64,000 nt of DNA. Source: Trichostrongylus colubriformis. Its lineage: Eukaryota > Nematoda > Chromadorea > Rhabditida > Trichostrongylidae. The translations under genes were made by a program, and so were the position numbers. Below the pieces are notes generated by a model that saw nothing but the letters and a program-made list of their open reading frames with translations, searched no databases and had not been told where the DNA came from. This document shows positions 20,130-32,880 of the stretch, piece by piece (the first letter of the stretch is position 1; the number at the start of each line of letters is the position of its first letter). The DNA lies in contig OZ022259.1 of the NCBI GenBank assembly GCA_963978905.1, forward strand, positions 17,644,068 through 17,708,067, given 5' to 3'.

Positions 20130-20585
20130 CGGGTTTGGAAGGCCTATTTGCGGCGAAATCCCCCACGAAGGGCGCGCCCCCGAGCTGTGACAGAGGCAGC
20201 CTTTTCTGCTCGAGCCGCCTTACAGTGCTCGGTCCGCCTCCTAGCGACTGATTGGCTGTGGTGGAAATAGAAGGTATCGCGGCCCGCTTTCTCAGTTTAG
20301 GCTTGAAGCGCACTCGAGAAAAGGGATGCTTCCTTCTTCTCGAACATCTCTTCGTGTTTACAACATGGCATACGCCAACAGAACACTCGTCCGGACCATT
20401 CGCCTCTTCACGGTAATGCTCCACATCGAGGATCAACGGTGGGAAGGGGTCCTGTTTCTCGGATTTTTGGCCATTTCCATCCGCTTTTTCTTCACTATCC
20501 TGTTACTAGGCATCTCCACTTTCTCATTCACTACTTCTTTTACTTTTCTGCCGAATTTCCCCAAACACTGCCTCTAACGGGAATG
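20130..20585 (-). repeat. Family A dispersed repeat
   Basis: On the minus strand: 'ggcagtgtttggggaaattc', 'ggcagaaaagtaaaagaagt', 'gtggagatgcctagtaacag', then a GC-rich 'gcgactgattggctgtgg'-type block. It is closest to 49930-50390. Confidence 0.85.
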
Positions 20586-21594
20586 ACTTAGATTTGATGG
20601 ATGTTCTATTTTGGCCTACGGGACCGAGATTTCGTCAAGGAATGTGTTGGAATCAATCTGGATTTCCACAAAAAAGCCACGATTGAATAATCGAAACGAG
20701 TGTCCCTCGATTAGCAATGACATCTTGCTTTTTGCATTACAGTGCGATCCGCAGTGAGAACGACGTGCACGGCAGGACTTTCTGACGGATATGAACCATC
20801 GTCTCAGGTCAGACTTATTCGCCCATACTTGAACATGTAATTAGGGCAAGAGCTTTTGCTCCGGTGGTGGAATCTTGAGTGGGTCTGTTGTCCCACTTGT
20901 CCGAGTTGACCGGGAGCGATTTCTCGAAACGGCGCTGGAAACACTAGAAGGGAGAGGCGCTTGCTCGGATGGTTTACAAATCAAAAAGCTCCGGCCTCTT
21001 CAGGCCTCTGAAGAATACCAGGAGGTCAAGACGTTCGGTAAATATAAATTCCACTACTATACTCGTTTTTGCATAAAAGAACAATCGACATATCATGCAG
21101 AGGTTCCAACAAGAGAGGGCATGGGAGCTAATCCTAGCGGCCTCATCGTGCTTTATAATGAAACTGAAGAACTAAATGATTTCCCTCTGGATAAACAAAC
21201 TCGAAAAAACCACCCAAACTGCCTAGAATTAAGTTTTCATCACCATCTTCATTTTTGGTTCTTATGCGAGTTCATTAACATAACATTTGGCACGAAAGAG
21301 AAAGAGAAAAAGAGCTTTGGATGAACGAGTCACTCCGATTCCATAAGCCTGCGCACCCTTGCGCTGTCACAAACACATCGTTAGAAGTAGTCAGTACTGG
21401 TTTGATATGCCTCCTAATGTGGTTGCGCAACTTCAAGCAGAAGCGCTATGGCGGAACTCCCACTTGAAATGCGCTTTGGGCTCTTTTACAACTAGTTCAG
21501 CAACGTGGTGGGTAGGGCTCCGATAATGGCTTGGCATACCTGTCTTCATGGTCTGCATTTCTCCTCAATGTAGAGAGTGCAGAAACCCAAGCTC
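20586..21594. other. No feature assigned; one long open frame
   Basis: A 149-codon frame (20875-21324) opens only with TTG and shows no motif that I know. It may be chance. Confidence 0.3.
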
Positions 21595-21960
21595 AGTGAG
21601 GACCAGCGCTAGGATACGGGGTCCCTTTCTCAGATTTTTGACCGTTTCAATCCGTTCTTTAGCCACTGTTCCATTCCATAGGGTAATATTGGTAATGAGA
21701 GCTCCCGAAGTGAATCATCCAAATCGAAACTATGGGTCTGATAAGATTATATGTGGCGACCTCCCTGGGTGAAGGAGTGCCGACGAGCGTCGAAGGAGAA
21801 CTATCGCTTGCTTTATCCTTACCCGCCCCTTTCTTAACCTGGCCCGGTGAATCCTTTACCTGAGAAATCAACGGTGGAAAGTGTTTTTTGACCGTTTTAT
21901 TCCATTTTTCACTCTCGCACAATTAAGCACATTTAATATTTTCATTCTATGGTCTTTCCA
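21595..21960 (-). repeat. Family A dispersed repeat, rearranged
   Basis: Two 'ggccattt/tgaccgttt...tccgtt' modules ('tttttgaccgttt', 'aagcacattt.atattttcattc') occur in series, as in other family A copies. A C-homopolymer (22015-22030) follows it. Confidence 0.55.
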
Positions 21961-22921
21961 TATTCGGCACGAACTACCCCTACCACTGCAATTAACAATC
22001 GACCGAGCCCCCTTCCCCCCCCCCCCCCCCCGATGGATGCCTTTGAGAAGTACGAATCGATGGAAAGTATAAACTGATAGAGGGAACTGTCATTTAATTC
22101 AAATACATGAAAACATACTATCACTTTAGCAGGTCAGTACTGATTACTACGGTGTCAATAAGAGTAAATATGTAGAAGTCCACAAAATTAGCGGAGTCGA
22201 AGTTTCGCTGCATACAGCCTACAGCTTAGACGTTGTTTACCCCAGAGGGGCCTTATTACGTTATTGCAGTACTTTTTCTGAGGCCGCCGAATTGAATTGT
22301 GCTATGCAATTGAAGAAACGTGTGAAGAGTATCTCGGCTGAAGGCCGAAGAAGTGGTGCTTTGACAAGTTTCCAACAAAGGAGGTGGATCCAAGGCAGAA
22401 ACCCGTTCACAATGACGCCTTTTTAGAAAATTTTTCAGCGTTTCCGCAGGAACTACTGCATAGCATGCGTTTTTTGGATTTTTTTTTCAAACTTATGAAT
22501 AACTACATGGTTTACTGCCTACGACTGCCAAGCATCGCAAACTGGTCGACGTCTCTCGGAGCAGTTGGTCGATGACGTGCCGAAAACGTCGTTAGCGTCG
22601 TTTGTCACCATAACGTCGTTTAGGAAATCGTTTGCGCACGATGTCGTGCCCATGAGCATCTGTCAGCCCAAGAATAACTCCAGGAATTTTTTCGCTCTTC
22701 ACGAGTACCACCGCCAGTGCTCCAACGCGGACGAAACCACAGGAAGGAAAAATTATTTCGACTATTATAAGCAGGAATCGTGTAGCAAATGGGATAATCT
22801 AAAAGGCTTATTTGATCCTGGGGGTGCGCCATGCTGTAAACTGCCGCTCACAAATAGATAGCTTCCGAGCACTTGAGTGAGCATCCGATAAAAGATTTCA
22901 AGAACAATTATACATCCACTA
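21961..22921. other. No feature assigned
   Basis: Open frames at 22384-22575 and 22565-22861 show no recognised family. Confidence 0.35.
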
Positions 22922-23661
22922 CAGGGGGTGCCAAAAAAAGTAATTTTGCTCACGGCCGACATCCGCCTATAATACAAAACACAGATAAACGAAAGGATAA
23001 AAGCATTGGGGCTGAATATTCCCGAAATGTTCCTTTAAAAGCAGGAACAAACCGAGAGTCACTGCTTTCACCTTCATCGAAGTACGGAGCCTTCAGTCGG
23101 CGCAGTCGGGCTTCAGAGCCCGTACGCGATCAAGGTCCGCTGAAATTGTGGGGCCAGGTTCCGTGGTAGTTGTTTTGTGGAAAGCTTTCTAAGGATTGGC
23201 CCTTCGGTTCATGGATGTCACAGAACATTTGCTGCTCGGACAACGTCGCTATGATCCGAAGTATCATTTTTCAGGCCTCATACCTGCCCCGGAGGGATTT
23301 TAGTGGTAATTGCATGCGTCCTGGCTCTTGGAAATGAAAGGCGTTGAGAACCCGGTAAAAACGGAATATTGAAGAACACCACCCAACATGAATCTCTCAG
23401 GTACCCAGAGTGAACGGACCTTAGTAAGGTTGTGAACTACGGCGACGAAGTTTCGGATTTTGACCAGCTGAGGTGACACATCTGGTTCACTAGGAACAAG
23501 CTCTCGTTCCTGCTCGTGCAGAAGTCTGTTACGGAGTATAGTGATAGAGTGAGGTCTGCCCTTGACTTTAGTGATGAAAATAGCCCGTCCGAATTTGCTC
23601 AAGTTCGACTAAAGTAGGGTTGAGAAAGGAGGAGACAAAATCATTTTTTTGGCACCCCCTG
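22922..23661. mobile_element. TA-flanked TIR element, 740 bp (copy 1)
   Basis: Ends CAGGGGGTGCCAAAAAAAGT and CACCCCCTG are inverted, with TA on both sides. The interior shares 'gatgtcacagaacatttgct', 'ctatgatccgaagtatcatt' and 'gtgatagagtgaggtctg' with 59015-59754. TA duplication and end sequence suit a Tc1/mariner-type non-autonomous element. No intact transposase frame. Confidence 0.88.
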
Positions 23662-23689
23662 TATAATGCCTTCCAGCTCTAGATGAAAG

Positions 23690-24230
23690 CGCTATCAAAT
23701 TACCGATCACGAACTTCTAGAAAGGCAATTTGAAAGCACCGGGAGAGTTCGGAAGAAAAAAGAATATTGGAAGAAATGATCGTTTTGAGACGAATATTGA
23801 AGATTGAAAACGATAATTGGTAGAGTAACCCGGATTCAAAGACGCGACGTTGTGGTCTGTATTCGCAACTCCCGCGCATCTCTTCAAACTGCAACATCAC
23901 CTTTCCGAGTTACTTGATTGGAATATGTCATTTGTTGCCTCGTAGGAAGTATTTCACTCATTCATGATGATGTGAAACAATCAAGGGAGAATAAGCATAA
24001 AGGTAAGAAAAATGTGTTCGTGGTAAAAAAAAATCCATGAAATTCACAATCGTCCTATTAGCAAGGTGTCGTGTGTGTAATGTTTGCAACCCAATCAACT
24101 GCAAACGTTACGGTATTTCTTACCGTGGGACAAAATTGCTACCTGTCGGTGTCTTTAATCTGACTGAAATATGGTCTCGCCCATGCAGTTCAGTATCTAC
24201 AGCTACCACGCTGTACGCTCCCTCCGTATA
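23690..24230 (+). pseudogene. Retroelement fragment, C-x-x-C-rich module (copy 2)
   Basis: It is the plus-strand relative of 19390-19800: 'tctcttcaaactgcaacatc', 'atttgttgcctcgtaggaag', 'aggaaaatgtgtt'-like, then LARCRVCNVCNPINCKRYGI. Stops occur between the blocks. Confidence 0.5.
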
Positions 24231-26599
24231 GGTCAGAACAGAAGAAGATTCCAGCTGAAACTTCGGAAGATTTGGGAGCAGTTTGAGGGTGTAAAGCTTT
24301 TACTATAAGAAACTGAAGTGGAAACTGGTGATAGTGTAACAGACTCATTCAGAAGGCGGTCATAGATCAATTTTTCTCCAGACAGTCCGAGCCACCTATA
24401 TCAAGAAATTTCTCGAAGGATCTAGGAGGTTAAATAGAATAGCTTGTGCAACAACTGGTTCCCACACGCCATTATATGTAAGAATGGGTCACTCAATCAG
24501 CACTACGATTTCTAGTGGAAGCAGAGTACATGGTGCACCCGAAAAAATCGAGTAATAAGGAATGTATGATCTCCTCATAGTTAGTGATAGTGATTAAGAA
24601 TCTAGGACGTTTAATATGCAAATGCAATTTACTCGTATGTCCGACTAGAAATGAGGAACAATGAAGGGAGCTGGCAGATATTGATTTACTCAAGGCTACT
24701 CGTGCTCTTTGAAGACGTCATTAATTAAAGTCATTTAGAAAAAAGTTTTACCGATTTCCGACACAAGAGCCTTTATAGTTTCATGGTTTAATTATTATTG
24801 TTCAAAAAATTGCTATAAAAATTTCGTGAAACTGGGAGATAAATGGTCGGTGTATTGCGTTTGACGAGCGGAAAATGAGCAAGTAATTATGGGACGGGAG
24901 TGGATGGCGATGGCGGAGCATGAAAATTAATAGGCGGGTAAGTTGATATTCAAAATGGGAGAATGTGAGAAAGCAGCCTCGCCGTCGCATGAAAGATCAT
25001 TGACATGAAATTGGAATGTGGAAGCGGCCGATTAAGGGGGAGGGGAGGAAGCAATTCCCGGGCTGTGGTCGTCGGACATTTTCCGGGGCTGGGACTACAG
25101 GGCTAGCGAAACTGAGATTTGAACGGCATAGCGGCGATAGCTGCGGACCCTTGAACGAAAACAAATTCGCTTCAAAGCACAAGAATGAATAATCATTCTT
25201 GGACGGGGATAAGACAATGGCAATGAGTCGCCGGGGAACTGCTAAAGCGAGAAGACTGGTGAAGAAATGGCAGAGCTGTCATGATAAATGGGCAAGAATG
25301 CGTGGTCAGTGGGGGGCCTTGAAAATAGCGGATGGCCAGAAGAATGATTACAAAGGAATATCCACTGGAGAGGCATACCCTCTTAATGTAGGTGGTGCAA
25401 AATTCTTTGCTTTCTGCCTTAAAATTGTCAGGAAGCTTCTAGGAACTTATGTGGACCGGGTGCATAAAGAGGGTACCTTGTACTACTAGTATTTTATAGA
25501 GTACCAATAATGTCTCAATTTCTACGCGTGCGAAAAATAAAGATTTTCTGAGATGGCTTTCGGTTGCTTCCCTTTCGCGAGTCCCGTCAGGGCTTCAGTG
25601 CGAATGAGGGGAACGTAGTGTGGCGAATGCGTGGTCAGTGCATGAGGGGGAAGGGTGCTCGAAAACAGCAGATCGGCAGAAATACGACAGTTGAAGGACT
25701 ACATATCCGTTTGGATAGCGGTATACATGCTGATATCACATTTTTTTAAAAATTTCCCGGATGTTTCTAGAAACTTATGTGGGGATACAAAAGGAATTAT
25801 AAATAGCAAACATTCTTTCAAGAAAATAAGGTTAACGTGCCACTTGAAAAGATAGGGGCGAAAAGGAAAAAGAAAGGCTAAACTTCTGCAAATTTTCTAC
25901 TGTCTAGTATTGGCATTATTGTTCACGAGAGTTAGTCATGCTTCATGGCCTGAACATAGCTCAAGCAACAAATGAACAAACAACTAGTTCATGGAAATGA
26001 CCACAGCGGCATAATAACTAAAATACATAGTACGCAAACATCAATTTACTCTGTGAAAGTATGTGTTTATTTTTATCTACTATTAATTTGAATTATTCGC
26101 CTATTTATAGGAGCAGAAAGAGGCATCTCAGTAGAGATGGAAGAAATAATCCTGAAAACTCGAAAATATCATTTATTTGAAGTTCTGATGGAAAATTCTC
26201 TGGCTATTGTTTCTCATGGCGTCTCAGTAGTGCAACGGGTGAACAGTGCGCTCAGAAAGCACAACCGCGATTTCAATACCCCAACCATGTCCGTAAATTT
26301 GCCCATTCAGCATCCCTGTTACAATATTTGGGGTAAAATAAGGTGACAGATATCAAAAGCAGAAATGATCGAGAAGAGCTCATTAGCCAACAGAATTTCT
26401 CAAATCAGCCATCGCAACTTTCCACAACTCTCAAAAAATGATGAAAACTGATGCGAGAAGAGAAAGATTTCGAATGTAAGAAGTTAGAGGGCCAACATAA
26501 TGATAAATAAAGGAATTCGTTTGATCGAAATTCCCGCTTCAATTAATACTTTCTGGGACAGGCCATTTTCCGGAGCCCCTCTCACACAAGATTGCATTC
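24231..26599. other. No gene or element assigned
   Basis: Short frames such as 25199-25489 are present. A 'aatgcgtggtcagtg' block at 25296 and 25629 and a 'tctag[ga]aacttatgtgg' block at 25436 and 25767 show that about 330 bp is imperfectly duplicated. Confidence 0.4.
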
Positions 26600-26761
26600 G
26601 CCGATGGTTTGGCTTGTAAAATGATTCATAGACCCGGTCTACAGGATTCAGTAGACCAACCCCACAGGTTTGTCTTGGTTCAAGCGAGAACTGGTCTGGG
26701 ATCTGATCCGCGTACCACGTGGGCGGAAATAGTGTCACTTGCCACTACACCATCTCAGCCC
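26600..26761 (-). repeat. tRNA-derived SINE
   Basis: The minus strand begins GGCTGAGATGGTGTAGTGGC (an A-box-like head) with GCGGATCAGATCCC as the B-box region, followed by a unique tail. It is related to 29105-29330. Confidence 0.65.
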
Positions 26762-26821
26762 ACAATGACCACTGTTGCCCCATTGTATAAACACCTCACC
26801 ATGTGGCCTTAAGACATTACG

Positions 26822-28355
26822 TCTAACAAAATGAAGGATAAAGTGTAGTAAACCGAAACCACCAGAAATTTTTGAAGTTCAAATGCTGTTCTCGAGTAAC
26901 CGAATAACTCAGTGGAGCTGTTTGTGATTTTGAGATTTTTCACTTTTTTCATGCGAGATGAACCTGTAGTCGTAAGACAGTAGACAAAACGAAATCCTAT
27001 GTTATCTTACGAGCTGCGCACGCAAACGATGAGGGGAAGATAGAAGGAATCGAAAAGCTGTTCATCTACGCAATTCCATCTGAAATAAAGAGTCGATACT
27101 GTGCAGCTGAACATAGCAGTGAGCCAATGAGCAATAGTTCGTATTCAAAAACATTGAGGATGTATATAGATTGAATGCAACTTCGGGCTCGAGAATCCCT
27201 CCGTAGAGCTCTTCCAAGTTTGTCTGCCTGGAGACCTTGATTAATTCACCGTAGCACGTCGAGTAGGTAGCAAAATGAATTAGTTGCGAAGGTTTTTTTT
27301 AATACAATGAAGGTTTATATTCAAACATTCACTTTTCAATTGTGTCTGTTTCGAATTGAGTGATTGTTCAAATAGATAACTACTTGCTCTGACCACTTCA
27401 CGATTATTTACTTGTTTTTAACAAAGAGTTAATTTGGTTTCCGTTTCGCATGGGCCCTTAGACGGAAACCAAACAGAAAGGAATATTCTCCCTCTGTGCT
27501 TATCAGTAAGGGAAGAGAGAAAAACAAATCAATCTGTTGATGAGAATAAACCTTGGCATATCTACACCACACTAAGTAGTTACACGCCCATTGAAACATG
27601 TAACCACCCAACGCAGCATAAACTCCAAAATCCACTCCCGTTATTATTGTTTATTGAAACCAAATTGTTTTTATTTTACCAAATTTTTTATTAAAACTTA
27701 CTGATTTGAACTTTATAGATATCAGGTTTTGTGTGAACTCACCAAGATTCTTGGTTTTTGTTTGTATAGCACACTAGGTAGTAAGTCCCAGTGTACTAAT
27801 TCTCTACGTTCTGAACTGAGGAATTTAGATTTCGTGGAAACCCTCTCGTCCACCAAAGGAGAAAAACAACCGTCGCGCTCTACCACATCGTTTCTCAAGG
27901 CCGGAATCCTTCTGAACGACAACGGGCAACCTCAAACCACAGAAGTCAGTGCATGCATGAGTAGGAGGTGTAGCAGAATCCGTAGCAAGTCTCGAACTTC
28001 GCGTAGTGGATCATCACCATGGCCGCTCGCTGGCGTTTCAAAAAAGATTATTTTTCGAAGTGGCAAGCATTTTGAAAGCAGGCAAAACAGCTTTTTCAAG
28101 TCCAGGCCAGCTGTCAAATGACATTGTCGCATTGTGGTAGAGAGTTGAGAGCAGGTGGTTAGCAATAATGGAGAGCACACAGTTACTTCATTCCCCTGCA
28201 TAAATGCCGTGAAATATTGAGTTCTCTTATCGAAAAGCGAACGCCGGGAACTCAGTCTTCAGCCTCGCAAAATATGTAACTAAAAGTAATTGATGGCAAC
28301 AGCTTTGGCAACGATATGAATCGACAATTACTGATTTCTGCTCACTGGTTTCCTA
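26822..28355. other. No gene or element assigned
   Basis: A 130-codon Ser/Arg-rich plus frame (27729-28121) is present without recognisable domain or clear splice sites. The rest is AT-rich. Confidence 0.35.
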
Positions 28356-28359
28356 CAGA

Positions 28360-28749
28360 ATCAAACGAATCGTACACGAAAAAATGATTTTTTTGCTACC
28401 CATGTATTTATGTTGTTCTTGCTTAATAAGGCCCGTATGCAGGGATTCATGCGAAAGGTGAGGATCGGGCCAAAATACAGCTCCTCAAAAAGATGGTCGA
28501 CGTCCGCTGCGGTCAGAGACGGTCGTTTAGGAAACTTTCCATTCCTACTATACGTCTCCGATAGCCGCGGACGATGGGGGGCATTTACCCTGAGCCCCCA
28601 TACCCTCGCCCACCACTTTGAGGAGCTGTATAATAGCCGGATTCTCACTTATTGGCGTGAACTTTGCATGTGGATTTTATTCGGCAAATACAACATGAAT
28701 ATACGGATAACAGAGGAATTCTTTTTTTGTGTGGACGATTCTTTTGAGC
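28360..28749. mobile_element. GAATCGTC-TIR element (copy 1)
   Basis: The left arm ACGAATCGTACACGAAAAAA and right arm (reverse complement) AGAATCGTCCACACAAAAAA pair with internal matches at 'tatttatgttgtt' and 'tgcaaagttcacgc'. The central part has 'cagctcctcaaaaaga' opposite 'tttgaggagctgta'. The 157-codon frame across it is produced by this structure. Confidence 0.75.
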
Positions 28750-29104
28750 TATGCAGTATCAAATATCTCTTGGAAATGGAACTGATGTGGCCGAATGACT
28801 TCTCGGTCCCATATATCCTCACTGTTATGTTTGTGTGGGCAGTTCAAGAAACAACAAGGATTTCTGCACCAGTCCGTCATTGAATTGTTGAAACGCGTCT
28901 ACTGTTTACGGTTTTTTATCTAGCAAAAAACTTTGCGCAACAAAAAAGAGCAAAATTACAAAAGTACAAAAACTGCTAACTCAGACTGAAAAGGATGCTC
29001 CTGGAAGTCCTGATGAATTTCAAAAAAAAAACAACTGATGTCACAGCTTATTAAAGGATACTTTTGGAAAAAGGAAAAAAAGCATTTTGTTGGCATTCTT
29101 TTCT

Positions 29105-29330
29105 GGGCGGTGGTGGTGTAGTGACAGGTGGCGCAAACTCCACTCACATGGTGCGGGGATCAAATCCCGCATCAAAGCCCGCCCAGGCCAACCAAGCCTT
29201 CCATCCCTCGGGGGTCGGTAATTTGGAACCAGACTCGTCTGGGAGGATAGACGCATTGACTTCTACATCGGCTGGCCACCGCAAGTCATTGTATAGGCCG
29301 CATCACATTCACCGGCCACCACGATTCTGA
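29105..29330 (+). repeat. tRNA-derived SINE, most complete copy
   Basis: The head GGCGGTGGTGGTGTAGTGAC and B-box-like GGGGATCAAATCCC are followed by a tail ('gggtcggtaatttggaacc', 'gcattgacttctacatcggc'). Copies on the minus strand lie at 48065-48150 and 48472-48560. Confidence 0.7.
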
Positions 29331-29540
29331 ATGGAACTAGAATGTGCGGCGCATCCCAAGAAGGGACTGATTAATGGCAAAAAACTTTATTCTTCAAACC
29401 TTATCCTTTATTTGTTTCGTTTACCTTCGTTTACCGTTTACCTATGCTAGGGACCAGAACTGCGCCGTAATGTCTTTGCGGAATCGTTGTAAAGCTGCAG
29501 GTGATAGAATAGATTATGCTTCTTCCTTATGAAATGATAA

Positions 29541-29682
29541 AGCCGCTGTCAGGCTTCGCAATTCTGCGGTTCTGCGACGTCGAACTCCGCCACGGTACTA
29601 TGACCTTGAGATTGTGCAGTGCCGCGACACCGCAAAATACCGCAGAATCGCAAAATCGCGGAGTGTGACGGCGGGCTAACGG
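29541..29682. mobile_element. MITE of the CGCAGAATCGC family
   Basis: AGCCGCTGTCAGGCTTCGCA at the left is inverted against TGACGGCGGGC at the right, with TAA on both sides. Internal 'gttctgcgacgtcg' and 'ccgcagaatcgcaaaatcgc' match 42226-42402. Confidence 0.75.
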
Positions 29683-30017
29683 ATTCTTCCAAACCGCCGT
29701 ATACAAGCCGTTTGGAAGAGTATCACCCAAGTCAAAAGGAAACATCGCAAACAGCATCCCCTAGTCAGCATCCTCTGTGCATGAATGCCAGACTGCCAAA
29801 AAGCCAGGTTGTAACGGGAGCTGAATAAGTATGTGACCCAAAGATTGATTCATAATTAGTACCACGTCTTCATTTCATTTTTTTCCATTCAAATTTAATC
29901 TTTTTGATGAATAAGAAAAAATGTACACCGCTCAATTCCTTGAAAAACCGTAGGTGACTGGGGACACCAATAGCATCGCTCACTCAAGGACAAGCCCACT
30001 CATCTGAATTCACATTC

Positions 30018-30165
30018 CAGCATAATTTGAGGAATCGCGCACAGAAAAATGTGTTTCTATGTTACCCATATATTTATGTTGCTTTGCTCGATAAGGGTCG
30101 CATGCAAAGTTCTACGCGAAAATAGCAGAATCCGGCAGCGATTCCAAAGGTGGTGGACGACAGGA
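30018..30165 (+). repeat. Solo left end of the GAATCGTC-TIR element
   Basis: 'gtttctatgttacccatata', 'tttatgttgctttgctcgat' and 'cgcatgcaaagttctacgcg' match 39291-39420. Confidence 0.6.
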
Positions 30166-30589
30166 CGGGGCCTCCAAATGAAAATCTCTTTTTCACAACT
30201 GAAGGAAGAGAGATAGGAGGACTCCTGCTAATAGCAAACTTGGACCGCTTTTTCGTCCCTTATGCTGCCTCCCACACATTATTAGTGTACAGCCCCTTCA
30301 GCTCAATGATTTCTCGTCTAAATTCGATTGCACGAGAGCCATTTGCAGTCGATAATCATGTAAGATGAAAGGAAATTGAGTCCAGTGGATGGTTATGGTA
30401 GACGCATTAGGCAATCTGAATGGATGTCCCCAGTGAGCAAAAAGACTACTTGTGCGGGACCTAGCACCTGGGCCAGTTCACTTCCATTGACAAAAGTGAG
30501 CCATGTAACCGCATACACGATGGTGAACAATTTGAAAATGAACTGGCATAGTTTCGCTTTTTTCGAACTGGAAACCCTTTAAAGGAATC

Positions 30590-30770
30590 AACAGTGAGAA
30601 TATTCTTTTACCCAAATATTTATGTTGTGTTTGCTTATTAGGGGCCGCATGCAAGGCGTCATGAGCACATACAATAATCCAATTGAGATGGAGCTCCACA
30701 AAGTGGCGGACGACGGGGTGGAGCGTCCGAGTGGGTTTGGTGGATGCTAGAGAGTGAAAAGAGAAGTGGC
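30590..30770 (+). repeat. Solo left end of the GAATCGTC-TIR element, fused to another repeat
   Basis: 'tttacccaaatatttatgtt', 'gggccgcatgcaaggcgtca' and 'ctccacaaagtggcggacga' follow the left arm pattern. The next block 'ggagcgtccgagtggg...gatgctagagag' also occurs at 16095-16135 beside another solo end. Confidence 0.55.
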
Positions 30771-31269
30771 AACAGTAACGTGGCTACGAACACAAAGCGA
30801 GAAGTAAAGCAACATTGGGCTGGAGAATTTGAACCGCGCTCTGACCATCGATGGATGTTCAAATGTGCGACGAAAATGTTACAGGAATTCACGTGGGTTT
30901 CTCTCTTTCCACTTTTTCGATTTCCGCTCTGGAATAAAAAGAATTTCTTGGTTCCTTTCGTATTTCTGTTAATGTACTGTATGATACAGGGATTTTAGAA
31001 AAAATTCGAATCATGGAATTTCGGTGGATTTCTTTAAGCCGAGATGGTCCGCTTGCCTAGAACACGTTTGAAGGATAGATCCAGTCGCTCCCACACTTCA
31101 AATGAACACTCATCCAAGAATGATCCGTGCATAGGTATGGATAATTAATAAACAAAAGTAAGGAAACTTTAAAGACCGGGTAAGGGTATTTTTGGCCGAT
31201 AAAAAAAGATCGAAGTCGAGGCGCTAAGTAGCAGAGGAAGATCTGCATCAAACGGCCAAAAGGGTGAGA

Positions 31270-31600
31270 AATAGGACCCCTTACCAACTGTTCCCTATCA
31301 TCCCTCCTGCATCACTAGCTGCTGTGGTGGGGATGCAGGCGTGAGCGCTATGCCAGTCGGCTGCGAACGTTATCCCGCCCTCGCAGCAGCTCGGCCAGTA
31401 AAGGGTTACAGCTCGAAGTGAGGCGCCAACAGATCACAATGAAGACTTTCAAGGCCCGCTTTTCAACGCAAGTTTCGTCACAGACTACACTTCACAACTG
31501 GCATTTGCTCTTGCGAAGAACATCGTTCTCAGTTTTGTTTACTCTCTTTGTGCTCCTTCTAATGCCTTTAAGTCTATGGCTGAACGGCATGGTAGTGTGA
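31270..31600 (+). repeat. Family A dispersed repeat
   Basis: 'cctgcatcactagctg', 'ggatgcaggcgtgagcgcta', 'gctgcgaacgttatcccgcc' follow the family order. Confidence 0.7.
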
Positions 31601-31609
31601 AAGCTGGTA

Positions 31610-31940
31610 AAGACAGCATTAGGGGGAATTCAGGCGAAAGGCGAAAAAGAAAAGTAGTGAATATGAAAGCAGAAGTGTCTAGTAACAGGACAGTGGAGAA
31701 AAAACGGATAGAAGTGGCAAAATCTCGAAAAATAGGACCCCCTTCCCACGATGATTCTCGACGAGGACGACCTTGCTGTCAAGATGCGTGTAAACCGGAC
31801 GAATTTTCCATTAGCGTTGCCGAGACGCAAACACGAAGGGAAGTACGGAAATGCGACAGCATTTGATTTCATTGAACTTCAAGCTGAAACTGAGAAAGCG
31901 AGCCGCGATATCTTGAACCCCGTCGCATCTTCTTGACCAC
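31610..31940 (+). repeat. Family A dispersed repeat, second module
   Basis: 'gacagcattagggggaattc', 'gaaaagtagtgaatatgaaa', 'gtctagtaacaggacagtgg' and 'acttcaagctgaaactgaga' match 63560-64000 and 32440-32880 read on the other strand. It directly follows 31270-31600. Confidence 0.75.
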
Positions 31941-32439
31941 TCCCACCCCAGCCAATTGGGAATCACGTTGCTCGGAGGCGAAGTCCATCATCCAAGGCGT
32001 CAGCTCTTATCCGTTGCGCCGTTTCTACAGCTTGGAAGCGCCCTTCATTGAGGTTTCGTCACAGATAACCTTCCTAGACATATAGTTTTCATGTAAGTGA
32101 CTTTTTAGAGACCTCTCGATAACCACATTACTCTTAATGCTGTCTTTAAGTCAGAAAGCCACTTGCGGTTGACGGAACCGACGCAGTGACTGAGATTTCG
32201 CGTCGCTGCATATTGAGGCGTCCCACAGGCGAATATTGTACCCCACTCCTGAATTGCAAGTCGAGCTGTGGGCCTCGCTCTATAGTTTGAAAATGCTTAA
32301 AGCTCAAATTTTCGTCAAAGTACAGCCGCCCCAATATGGACGGCAGCTCGGACGATTTGCCTAATTAGATTGCAGCAGAGCTTCTCTTATAATGTCTTCC
32401 TAAAGACAGCGTTAGAGATAAGTTACTCACATGGATACC

Positions 32440-32880
32440 ATGGCCTAAGAAGCCTATTTATGGTAGAATCCCAGCAGAAAAGCGCGTCCCTGAGCTGCAT
32501 GACCCGCCTCCAGGCGACGTGATTCCTGGTTGGCTGCAATGAGAGCAGCCGAAGATAGGCAGGGTTGAAGGTACTGTAGCGCGCTTTCTTAGTTTTAGCT
32601 TTAAGCTCACTCGAAAAAATAGATGCTGTCGTATTTGCAAACATTTCCTTGTGTTTACTCGGCAACATGCCGATGGAAATTTCGTTCGAACTACTGCCTC
32701 TTGACGGAAAGGTCGTCCTTATCTAGAATCAACAGTGGGGAGAGGGTCTTACTTCTTGGCCTTTGGCCACTTCCTTCCACTTTTTCTTCACCAGTATTAC
32801 TAAGCACCTCGACTTCCATATCCACTACACTTTTCACTGTTCGTCCAAATTTCACCTATCGCTGCCTTTAAGTTCCATTT
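32440..32880 (-). repeat. Family A dispersed repeat
   Basis: It contains 'aacatttccttgtgtttact', 'cggcaacatgccgatggaaa' and 'cagtattactaagcacctcg', all shared with 63800-64000 in the same orientation. Confidence 0.8.

Noticed and set aside
20875..21324. 149-codon plus frame
   Set aside because: It opens only with TTG, has no domain that I recognise, and lies among repeats.
27729..28121. Ser/Arg-rich 130-codon plus frame as a splicing-factor-like exon
   Set aside because: Only composition supports it; no RRM, no regular RS repeats and no convincing splice sites.
28410..28883. 157-codon plus frame
   Set aside because: It spans both arms of a terminal-inverted-repeat element; the open frame follows from that structure.
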